NCBI RefSeq assembly: GCF_026151205.1 | Contig: NC_087076.1 | Span: 8,780,902 to 8,844,901, forward strand | Origin: Bolinopsis microptera | Taxonomy: Eukaryota; Ctenophora; Tentaculata; Lobata; Bolinopsidae | Length of the DNA: 64,000 nucleotides | Reading direction: 5' to 3' | Shown here: positions 36,919 through 47,157 of the stretch, in pieces | How the letters are laid out: each line of letters begins with the position of its first letter | Numbering within the stretch: the stretch's first letter is position 1 | Translations under genes and position numbers: made by a program | The notes under the pieces: generated by a model | Seen by the model: the letters and a program-made list of their open reading frames with translations, nothing else | Databases searched by the model: none | Told to the model about the DNA's origin: nothing

Positions 36919-37968
36919 ACATATATACATATATATATATATATATTATATATATATTCAGGGATAGACGCTTTGCCAGTCAATTGTAGCCTGTATTTAA
37001 GTGTCCATAGATTCAAAAGTATAAAAGATACAGCCATTTCCGACCACAGGTCTTGCAAATAATTGTTTACACTTTAGTTTACATTGAATAAAAAAATTAT
37101 TTGACGTCATAAACACCCCTTGATGACGTCATCAAGTTAACCGTTTTTAAAACTTGATTTTTGACAAAGTAATAACTTTTAAAATTAATTTTAAACCATT
37201 AAGGAATAATTTTATTTAAAATCTGAGGAAATTTTCACCTTAGATAATTGTTCAAGCATTCTGAAAATCTACCGGAAAGTTGTTCTAGCTTGCTCCTTCA
37301 TAAAGATATTCGTCATTGAAGTTTGTGCTTTTTTGAAGAATTATTTTATAAAAACGTCAATTTTGCGATTTAGTATTCTTGGTGTTGGGCCATGCCTTGA
37401 ATTGTGGAGCTCAGTTCTGCTTCCTATAGGTATAAATTGTGCATTAGGCTAGTTTTAAAGTTGAAAATCGAAAAGTTGCACACGTGGGGACACGCCCAAA
37501 TTGATAGAAAATTGCTAAAATCACTGAAAATTGCTGTTTTCGTCATTTTCTGTCAACTTTAGAGTGCCGTTGTGATTACAGTTCTTCTTGAAATACTTTG
37601 AAACTTTGCATGCTTATCAAGCTATATATAAAACAATTACATGCCAAAATTTACGGCGATTCAATATTGGATGCGCACGCAACGTCCGCTCAAAGTTTGC
37701 ACGTGCGAAAGGTGAGAATTTTGCTCATTCGTGATTTCCAACAAATTCTGCTTTGCCACGACAGTTTAATGTCATTATATATGAATTTAATGCCAGTATT
37801 AAGTGGCATATTCAGTCAGTGATCGACCGATATGCTTCCCTAAACACAAGGAAATGTTTTTAAAGGAAAAATTTCGAAATCGTTGAAACTTCCTCCTTAT
37901 TAATGAAGATATCAGTTTATATTTCGACTTTATAAAGTACCCTGACATCATAATCAAAAAGAGATGAT

Positions 37969-38484
37969 ATTTTACCAAAACCCATAATCATGGGTAGAGT
38001 GGACCGTTGCCAGTGTCTCTCTTTCCTAAACAAAAGGAAATGATATTAATTTGATTGACCGTTCTCAAATGCAAAATGATACCGAGAATGAAATCGGTCG
38101 CTCGCTTTTCCCATTCATTTACAATTGCAATAGATTAAGAAGATCTACCCAAAGGCAGCTGTACTCGGCAATGAAGATTCAGTAAACTTCAGCTTGTTCA
38201 ATAAGTAATAACTACCACCCTTGTCCCTTACCCCGAAATACTAGGTATCGACCCGAACGCAACCCAAAGAGATTTTTACAGCATCTGATTGATGTAATCA
38301 ATCGAAACTTATTTATACAATTCGTAAGCCGTGAATGAATGGGAAAAGCGAGCGACCGATTTCATTCTCGGTATCATTTTGCATTTGAGAACGGTCAATC
38401 AAATTAATATCATTTCCTTTTGTTTAGGAAAGAGAGACACTGGCAACGGTCCACTCTACCCATGATTATGGGTTTTGGTAAAAT
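37969..38484. mobile_element. Palindromic MITE, copy 2
   Basis: The same arms as copy 1 (ATTTTACCAAAACCCATAAT at the left end) but a longer, unrelated 200-bp centre containing CCCTTACCCCGAAATACTAG. It ends 60 bases before FBF1 exon 8. Confidence 0.88.
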
Positions 38485-38544
38485 GAGGGATAAATAAATA
38501 CTTCGATCGTTTTGAATATAAAATTCTAAACCAGCTATTTGCAG

Positions 38545-40567
38545 GCGGAAGCTACAGGAGGGAACGCGACACAGATGATACTAAAGCAAAACGGTGTTCT
38601 TGAAAAGAAAATCTCCGAATTAGAGGCAGAGAAAGAAAAGTTGGAACGAAACTTGAACGAATCGACAATGAAATACTCAGAAACTTCCGGCAGTTTAAAC
38701 AATGAATTAGAAGAGCTCAGAGCGAAAGTAGGAGACTTAGAGATGAAACTTAGAGAAAAAGAAAAAGAAGTTTCTTCGGCCAAATCGAGGTTAGCTTTGA
38801 GGCTTCTAATCAGAATAAGAAAAGCGTTTTATATATTATGTTCGACTCGATAAATAATCACAAAAATGGCGATTGATACGGAAAGATATTGATGTTTTTG
38901 CATACCAAATCTGAGATGAAATAATTTTAATATACTTTAATCAGACTGCACGAAGCAACAGCAGACTTGGAGACAGTAGAACAGAGAACAGAAAGAAAAT
39001 ACAAGGACTCTATCGGTTCATTAGAAAAGCATCACAAAGATAGGATAGATGGCTTAAATTCCCTTCTTGACGAGAAGGAGAGAATAATTCAAAACGAAAT
39101 TAAATCAGCCTCCCAAAGGTATCAAATAAGATTGTGGGCGCTTCCAAAAACATCTGTCACGAAAAAAAAAAATTAAAATTTGCCAAAAATCAGTTTCTTT
39201 TTGCATAATTTGATGGATAATTTTTGGAACGGGATGAAACTCCAGGATATGGTGTGCAATACCCTAACCTTTACTTTCTGCCCCTTTTTGTTTTGATTCA
39301 GGGCTAAATCTGGTGGGTAAAAGTGAAACAGACCAATCCACTTCAGGTGGCCTTAAAAAATATTTAATTCCATCCAAACTCCTAAAATATGATGGAGACT
39401 GAACAATAATTGATATAACTTCACAATCGCAAACTTGTAGATGTCACATGTTTGATCAAAATATTGAGTATATATACTCATTTGGTGGATATATCCACCA
39501 AATGAGAGCTTCTAGAAGATGACATTTTTTCCGTGACAGATTCGTTAACATAGTTTTTGAAAGTGCCCTTGTCTAATTTTGAGTATTAATGTTTTTTAAT
39601 CAGATCTTTTTTAACAGCGGCAATCTTAGAGGTAAAACGTTATGTAACCATACCCCATCATACATTTCCTTACATTGTAGTGCAAAAAAACTGACAAAAT
39701 GCCCCACAGACATAATTTTCACAGATTCACAGCATGAATTAACTTCACAATATGAATCAAACCTCCTTCCGAAGGTTAAAAGACAAAGAAGCTATGTTAG
39801 TGGAAGAAAACTCGTCCCAACTCCGGAAATGGGAGATGAGAGTAGAAGAAACAGAACAGAGATACGAAAACAGACTCCAATCTATGACGTCATCACATGA
39901 AAGTGAGCTGAGTTCACTTAGACAGAAACACGAGAGGGAGCTGGAGGAGCAGCAGAGACAGAGAAAAGATGAGCTGTGTGCGGTTTTGAGTGTTCAGCAG
40001 ACGACCACTAAGTTGAAGGAGTTGACTGATAAAGTAAATCTCAGTGCGGATGAGATTGGTACTCTCACTGCCAAGTTGGATATTAACAGGTTGGTTAATG
40101 GTTACTGGTCTTGGAAAAGTGGAAATATGAATTTGCAATTTTTACATTAGACTTTGCCTTGTGTTCGTACAACGAATATACGTCAACGCAATATTCTCCT
40201 CAGGACTTTTCCCGTCTTGATTCGCTTTTGAATCTTAATCAAGCTATCAAAAGTTCTTACATGGTCTTCGTTGTTATAACGGGCCGATAGTGAATGCATT
40301 CAAGCAAGCCCCTGAGCTCCTGCTAATCGTTTTATTTAAACAGATACTCATTACTCAATCTCAAAAGCAAGGAAAAATATTTTCTATCACCCACTGTTAT
40401 AGACCCAACTACTCCTCCATCTTCTCACTGTTTTCTCTCTTCTCAGGACAGTGACGTTGGAGGAGCGGGAGAAGGCTGCTAAAGTTATGAGCGAGTACCT
40501 ACACGATCTGAAGAGAGCTCTCGACAAACAGGAGATGGACATCAAGGATGAGAGATCTCGTCTTCAG
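38545..40567 (+). CDS. FBF1: FBF1, exons 8-11, start of the coiled-coil half
   Basis: Exons: 38545-38789, 38945-39118, 39775-40089, 40447-40567. They encode a long, charged heptad-rich helix: VLEKKISELEAEKEKLERNL, ELEELRAKVGDLEMKLREKE, EKHHKDRIDGLNSLLDEKER, LSSLRQKHERELEEQQRQR, MSEYLHDLKRALDKQEMDIK. This matches the C-terminal coiled coil of FBF1, which docks on transition fibres. Exon 11 ends DERSRLQ and continues directly into exon 12 (DVVGKMESHLREQ), the best-conserved FBF1 signature in the window. The exon 10 acceptor is uncertain: 39774 keeps frame, but an upstream segment (39725-39774) encodes a plausible coil (HELTSQYESNLL) in another phase and may be part of the exon if there is an indel. 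Confidence 0.88.
39477..39506. repeat. Perfect 30-bp palindrome
   Basis: CTCATTTGGTGGATA is followed immediately by its exact reverse complement, within FBF1 intron 9. Confidence 0.9.
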
Positions 40568-40640
40568 GTACTGTTGTTGTGTTTTTATATTTCGCCTTCA
40601 GGTACTATTCTTGTGTTTTTATATCTCCCCTTCAGGTACT
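40559..40640 (+). repeat. Three tandem 34-bp copies spanning the FBF1 exon 11 splice donor
   Basis: CTTCAGGTACT recurs with the donor GT at 40568, 40602 and 40636, and TTGTGTTTTTATAT lies between copies. The exon end and donor have thus been copied twice into the intron. Confidence 0.85.
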
Positions 40641-40921
40641 ATTCGGTTCTTCTGTTTTTTACTGCGGTGCTTCGAATGCGGCAAATGTAGTTTATATACC
40701 GCATGGACAGTGGACACACATGCTTATATAATATATTTTAAGTGCACAATGAGAAAGGCATGATCAGTAAGGCATGAGTAAGGCATGAACATAAAGTTAA
40801 TTAACAAAGATAAAACAAATGGTATAAAACTATCGGATATGAAGCATAAACCCCTGAATCATTAAACATTAACAATTAATATGGAAGTAGTGGTAGTGTA
40901 TTTAAATATAATGACAATGTT

Positions 40922-43900
40922 TTACTTAGCGTTCTTCTTCCTATTCGAAGACGCTATATTATCTAATTCGACAATATCAGCATTCATGTTTTCTGTTGCC
41001 AGTTCTGTAGGAGCCAACTCAGTCCCATAACCCACCACAGAAGCATCTATTTTTGGAGACTTAGTGATACCAACTTTGTTGGACATTTTAGTGCATAACC
41101 TTTGAAAATAGTCGATAATGCCACTGTTATCGTACAGTAGAGGGTTGATTACTGAGTTCAGAGGTAGGATTACTATAGAGAATATAGAATAATATTCAGT
41201 CGCATCGATCACTTCTAAATAGTGGAGAGTACAAACAGCTATGAAGGGGACCCAACATATGAAATCAGTGAGGATCATTAAGGTTATCTTCCGATTTAGT
41301 ACACTGGTTCTGCTAGACTGCTTCCCTGATGCTGTGGGTAACGTCTTCTTGGCAACTACGGATGATGTTGGATTGGTTCCTTTCGATACTCTTTTGGAAG
41401 ATTTGTCCACAGTGATATAGACTATTATGTATGATATTGTGATAGCTAAGAAGCACAGAGCGTTTTGTATGATAACAAACCAAGTGAACAATTTCTGAGG
41501 GTCATTTTCTCTTACGAAGAACTTGAATAGACAAACACCTGAATTTCCATAGAAGTTAACTTTGCTGCCAATCACTGGGCTGTTGTCAAACCTTGAAAAC
41601 ATGTCAGCGACCATATCCATAATCTGTCTCCAGCTGAGACTTTGTACTTTGAATTTACCGTAATGTTCTCTGAGAATGGCAATATGTTTATCTTTATCAT
41701 GAGATCCTGTGAGCATTGGGTTGTTAAAATAAGCTAGTCCATTGACAAAGTAATCTTCAAGTTGAGGAAGCAAAGGAATTAACGCAATAGTTGCAGCTGA
41801 GAGAATCAAACTGAAACAGACAAGTACTATCACTGTTTTTCCTTTCCAGGCGATGTCTCCCCTTAAACTTGAGTTCTTGATACAAAATACTCGAAGCATA
41901 CTTAGTAAGGTCATCGAGTAAAGGGAGAGTTGAGAACCAAATGTATTGAGAATTCCCAGGGCAGAGCAAGTGTCAGAAGTGAGCCATTTATAGAATTCTT
42001 GACAAAAGTTGGAGTCTCCATTCTGATAATTATATTTATGATCGATTATAGATATTGCAACAAGATACAAACCTACACACAGATCCCCTAATCCTACGAA
42101 GACAACCATAGCAAGGTTACTTATTTTAACCATGGATTTCTCCTGAAGTATTTGAAAAATCGTGGCTATTATCGCAATCAGGTTTAAGATAGTAGCCAAT
42201 ATGCCAAAACACCAAGAGCAGCCTACCAGAAACGACCCTTCTATAATTTCATGGTAATTCGAGCAGTCTTTTCCACATTCATCACTGTGGTCTGAACAGT
42301 CGAATACTCCGTCACAATATCTATTCCAAGGAATCCTCTCTCCTGTTTCACTTTCATTGCAAGAAAACTGATTTGAGCAGTCTTGTTCGTCGGACCAATC
42401 CCCACAGTCATTTGCAAGATTACAAACCTTATCGTAGCTAATACAAGCACCACTTTCACATTCAAAAAGATTTGGGTTTATAAAATGATATCCAACTTCC
42501 GGAGATCCTATTTTTTGGACCACAGTTAGGAATGTGTCCCCCCGCTTGGGAGTGGCAACTGTGTATATCCTGTCAGTGTCTACGATCTCGTTTATGCAAG
42601 AGTCATGACTGAGTGTTTTCAATTTACAGATCGTGTTCTTATCATCGCATTGGTTGTTACAAGCGGCCATCACATACGGATTTCCAAACAAAAATTTGCA
42701 GTTCAAGGTTTTGTTCGGAAGTATAGCCATATACTGTTTCACGCCGAAGATGAGATCGCTTTTTGATGTAGTGGTGACATTGATGTCCTTACATGCGTGG
42801 TCAAGAAACGCCATGTTTTCCATCCCTGGAATACAGTAGCTAAGTCTCGGCATTTGTTGTAAACTAGAGATAGAATACAATTTTGTTTGGAGGATGTCTT
42901 GGTTTCGAGCAACTCTACAGACCCGTTCCTCACTTCCACACGATGGAATTCTGTCACAGAGCTTTTTGTAATTAACTTTTTCTCTGGTGCCATTTGAACA
43001 AAAGTAGAACTTTTCGTTTAAGCAATTGTCTGATCTGACTGAGCTCCAGTCGTTTTCGTCGCCATGACAGTAGGTGTAATTTTTTGTATGATTTTCCCAA
43101 AATTCTGTGTTCTCATCTTTTCCATCTTCACAGTCCTTAACACCGTCTCCTACCCATTTTGAAGGAATCGACCAGTTTATTCCCCCAACCCGTCTGGTAC
43201 AATTCACTGTTTCCATGTCATTACAAATGTCATCAATCTCGTCTCTTCTAGTTAAAGGACAATCTGTATGATTATCACACATTTTGTGTTTGTGAACTAT
43301 GCAGCCATAACCTAGATTGTGACATTTAGCGTCTATAGAGTCAGTGCAAAAGGGTTTCAAACTTCTCGTGTCGTTGATAAGAGTATTACTGTTTTTCCTG
43401 ATTGATATATTAATCCTTTGCCTCGTTTTGCAATTTACCAAGTATTTTGACAAACTTATTGATTTTGAACCGTTTATTTTCAAGCATTTTAGTCCAATTT
43501 TTGCTTTGTTAGGACAATTAATCTGATCAGAAAAGTCATTGCAGACCATCTTAACATCGGAGTTCCAAAAGTTGGGAACCGAACACTTGTGTATTGGTAC
43601 AAGTGGACGCTTTTGGAGTCTGAACAATCTTGGCTTTGTATTGACGTTGAAAAAAGTACAGGATTCTTCACTTTCTTCTTCACAATTGAGTTCGTCCGCT
43701 TCGTTGTCACATTGCGTGATATTGTCACAAACCATTCTAGGCTCAATATATACTTCTTTTATAATCGTTTTGAAAGTTTTGTTGCAAAACATACCGATTG
43801 GATTTTCACTTTCACACCGATTATTGCCTAAGAGTGATTCATCAGCACAGTTTGAACAATCGCATTTATCGTCACATAAAACATTTTCTGGGACGAATTC

Positions 43901-44826
43901 CTTTTTCCATGGTGAGTATACTCTGCAGTCAAACTCAAAGTCACATATGCTTTCGTCTATTTCTGTGTTCGGACAATCCTGCTTTTCATTGCAAGTTACG
44001 CGCCTATTAACTATGCCGTTCCACAGACTGTTAGTTTTACATGTAAAGTCTCCACAAAGCATGTCTTCCCGATTCTTCTGGATGTCATTTTCGCACCTCT
44101 GATGGCCACAAATCTGATAAAATCCGGTATCTTTTTCACAGATCTTATCAAACATAATTTTATTTTCTCCTTCCGAACAATCAAGTTCTTTTTCAGGTAG
44201 GTGTTTTACTTGATATTGACCGTCATTCTGACTGCATTTGAAATAAGTAAGGTTGCTAGTATCCGTACATTTAAGTTTCAAGAACCCTCTCAATGCCACT
44301 ATCTTGCAAGTCCCACCCGGCTCTATCTCTGAAATCAAAGATGATGATGTTGGGTTTTTATCGCAGATGAATTTTTCGTGACCTTGCCAATTATAGTTTT
44401 TATCTGCTTTACCGATGTGGATTCTGGTGGGGAGGTGAAGCATATGATAGTGATTCTGGGGTTTGATTGCTCTAAAATAGTGAAGATGATAAGTTAATTG
44501 ACATGTCACGTGTTCAAAAATATGCCTCACCAGAATACACATCGTAACTTGTTTTTTCTTGTCAAAATAATCGTTATTGTGTCCTAAAAATGTTCTTGGA
44601 ATCTATATTTGATATTATGTGTGACTAATGAAAATTACTTATCGAATATTATATGCCTATTGGTAGATCAATCGATAGAGATAGAGACATAACCCATCCA
44701 GTACTCACTATCGGGTGGATTTTCTTCCTCCATTTTCTCCATATCTTGTACATCAGGATTAGTTCCTGGGCTGGATCTAGACTTTGTCACCAGTAGACTT
44801 ATTATGAATATCCACTTCCAGTTCAT
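40922..44826 (-). CDS. LDLa-repeat 7TM receptor 1 (GRL101/RXFP-like), intact
   Basis: A cell-surface GPCR with a very large Cys-rich ectodomain; ligand unknown. Exon 1 (44709-44826) encodes the signal peptide MNWKWIFIISLLVTKSRS and an acidic stretch. Exon 2 (40922-44328) starts after TTGATTTCAG. Lengths sum to 3525 bases, giving 1174 residues. The open frame extends upstream of 44328, but that part is intron. The ectodomain has degenerate LDLa-like units (CNEKQDCPNTEIDESIC, CDDKCDCSNCADESLLG) and two clear LDLa repeats before TM1 (CNLANDCGDWSDEQDC, CDGVFDCSDHSDEC). The 7TM part (about 41100-42235) has the family marks VNGLAYF, KVNFYGNSGVCLFKFF, DFICWVPFIAVC, SIVILPLNSVINPLLYD; there is no DRY. 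It is related to the leucine-rich-repeat/LDLa receptors (snail GRL101, relaxin receptors), but no LRRs are seen. First of three tandem copies in FBF1 intron 11. Confidence 0.88.
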
Positions 44827-45110
44827 AGTCAAAGAGATTGACCGATCTGTCTAGAGATACTGATATGTATGTTAGAAAGTATGCCAAAATAAACAAGTAA
44901 AATTATTTGTTTGATTTTTATTGGGAGATGATCCTTGTAGCTGTGGCTGATACGAAAATTGATTTTCGTGCCAGTGCAGCTATTACTTGTAATAACCATG
45001 ATAACGATATAATCAGCGAACATATAACAACGACCTTAAAAACGATCGGCTACCCTAAATATCCCGGATGTACGGTGAACGTGTGCATTGTCATGAAGTT
45101 TAATTTTTTC
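44827..45110 (-). promoter_or_regulatory. Upstream region conserved with receptor 2
   Basis: Sequence 5' of the receptor 1 start closely matches that 5' of receptor 2 (51870-52135), including GATTTTTATTGGGAGATGAT and TATTACTTGTAATAACCATG. Probably promoter plus 5' UTR. Whether conservation reflects function or simply recent duplication cannot be told by eye. Confidence 0.45.
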
Positions 45111-45198
45111 TAGTTCTACAAATGAAAATTAGATTTTAAACTCAAAACATTTATTAAAGTCGAACACCGAAGCGTTGGGCCCCAAGATGTTGTGCAAT

Positions 45199-45579
45199 GT
45201 ACCCTGACCCTGACCCTGACTGTGACCCTGACCCTGACCCTGACCCTGACCCTGACCCTGACCCTGACCCTGACCCTGACCCTGACCCTGACCCTGACCC
45301 TGACCCTGACCCTGACCCTGACCCTGACCCTGACCCTGACCCTGACCCTGACCCTGACCCTGACCCTGACCCTGACCCTGACCCTGACCCTGACCCTGAC
45401 CCTGACCCTGACCCTGACCCTGACCCTGACCCTGACCCTGACCCTGACCCTGACCCTGACCCTGACCCTGACCCTGACCCTGACCCTGACCCTGACCCTG
45501 ACCCTGACCCTGACCCTGACCCTGACCCTGACCCTGACCCTGACCCTGACCCTGACCCTGACCCTGACCCTGACCCTGG
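45199..45579. repeat. (CCCTGA)n / (TCAGGG)n hexanucleotide array, about 63 units
   Basis: Almost perfect hexamer repeat, with one variant (CTGTGACC) near the left end. On the minus strand the unit is TCAGGG, one base from the metazoan telomere repeat TTAGGG. The long open frames through it (Pro-Asp, Gly-Gln, Thr-Leu, Gly-Ser) are artefacts of the 6-bp period. Confidence 0.97.
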
Positions 45580-47157
45580 TACACTAACCCAAACCTGAAT
45601 CATACTCTGCCGCTTCTTGGCACGAGATCAAAGCTGGGCATATTGCTCTAGGGCACGATGCTCTGGAGCACTTGGTGGTCACTTGGGCAACTGACGAAGT
45701 CCTGCAGCTGAACGATGGTAAACTTTTTATTGTTGAAATGATAAAGCATATTAAACACTATACAGCAGAGAATAACGGTACAAAACAACGGTACCTGGAA
45801 ATCACACAAAGAGAATGAGGGAAGAGGGTACCCATGCTCGACCCGAGTAAGCATGAACATAACAATGCCTGATTTGCATTAAGTTTCTAGGTTAGGTCAT
45901 TGTATTTGTGTAGTTAAGATAGAACGTTGAGCTCTAACTTTAAGGAGTGTTGCTCTCACTTGAGAAGATTAAACACAATACAATGCTCTCAGAGTTTACA
46001 TACAAAAAGAGCTCCAGTGCGTATAACATCTAACAGAGTTATAAAGGGACCCCAGCAGATTAAGGTACTAAAGGAGCCTAATTACCACGGCAGTGCTGAG
46101 TGCACTGTTCTACGATATAATTGCATGTACATTATCGGTCATTTTCTTATGAATTACAGACCAGAAGAAGTATTGTACACATCTTTTCACGTGTACACTG
46201 TACTGGTGTTAGACAAGTTACTGGTCTCTAGCTCGCTTCTTCTCGTGCTGGGAGAGCGAAGTGAAACGAATACGTGATAATATTAATAACCATTTAAAAT
46301 GAAGTTGGACTATACAACAGTATAAATGTGTTGACTTGTCTACACAGTTCGTAAAATAACTGAGAGCGGAATTTATTGTACAATTACTGAATCATTTCGT
46401 GGTCTTGTGCCCACTACAATCCATTGTGATCCAGGGTTTGAGGGTTAATCGAGCAGGTGTTATTGTTCCCAAATACTCAGGACCATTGCATTACTATTAG
46501 TCCATATCTAAGTCACCTGCTAAAATAAGAGTGTGGCTAATGATCAATCCTAACATTCAGCGTGTGAAGCACAACAGATTTCAGGAATTTTTACTTTTAG
46601 GAGCTATTCTATATTAATACAAATATATTGTGCTCCGGGGCTTCTCGAACAGGTGTGATTTCAAAGTTTTGCTGTTCTCATATAGTCAGGACCAGGAGTT
46701 CCTATCGAAGTCAGGATGATCAATTTCAGATTTGGGTAATTTTTAAATTTAGGAACTATAGCATAAGCTCGCGAATTTATGAATTATGATCGCTGGCGTT
46801 TACATTTTGGTATTCATCTCTTATATTATATATTAACCAACTCAATATGTAATTATTGGTGTGAATCTGAGCAAATCTATATCTTGGGACTTGAATACAG
46901 GAGAGCATTGATAATTCCTTTTTTTCCTCTAGAAAATTCTGTTTTCTCCTAAACCTTCACTCGTGCCAAATCCATACATAGAACAACACTGAAGAGTAGA
47001 AATCGACCAATTTCAAGGCATATCTAATAATAAAATAATAACTAACAATTAAAAATTCAAATGCATTTTAAGAATACAATCTTCCTATTACATAAATAGA
47101 TTTGTAAATAGTAAATATCACTTGTCCGAAAGTTTCAACCTTTAGGAAAGATTTTTC
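45580..47157. other. Intergenic stretch between receptors 1 and 2
   Basis: No gene seen. Parts (about 46600-46660) resemble sequence at 52520-52580 downstream of the next unit (TATTGTGCTC-GGGGCTTCT), showing that the tandem duplication included flanking DNA. Confidence 0.55.

Larger units (their letters stand above)
35580..38484. repeat. Tandem duplication of a roughly 1.4-kb MITE-bearing block
   Basis: 35580-36918 and 36963-38484 align along their lengths: GTCAATTGTAGCCT near the start, CTTGATGACGTCATCAAG, GTTGCACACGTGGGGACACG, CGTCCGCTCAAAGTTTGCAC, then the MITE. A short AT-dinucleotide run (about 36925-36957) lies at the junction. No coding sequence was seen. Confidence 0.85.
17590..38544 (+). 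other. FBF1 intron 7 (about 21 kb) with nested antisense genes and transposons
   Basis: The donor follows CCTCAG at 17589 and the acceptor TATTTGCAG ends at 38544. Both flanking exons are phase 0. The intron carries, on the minus strand, a lectin-like gene (18459-19334), an interrupted SVOP-like gene (22178-23608) and a truncated lectin copy (30140-30649). The rest is transposon and repeat sequence. No FBF1-like plus-strand exon was seen inside it, and none is needed to keep the frame. Confidence 0.75.

Noticed and set aside
44329-44542. N-terminal extension of the receptor 1 open frame
   Set aside because: The TTGATTTCAG acceptor at 44329, correct phase with the signal-peptide exon and the matching acceptor position in receptor 3 show this is intron read-through.
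45129-45603. Long open frames with Pro-Asp, Gly-Gln, Gly-Ser or Thr-Leu repeats on both strands
   Set aside because: They are translations of a pure hexanucleotide repeat, which is open in several frames by arithmetic.
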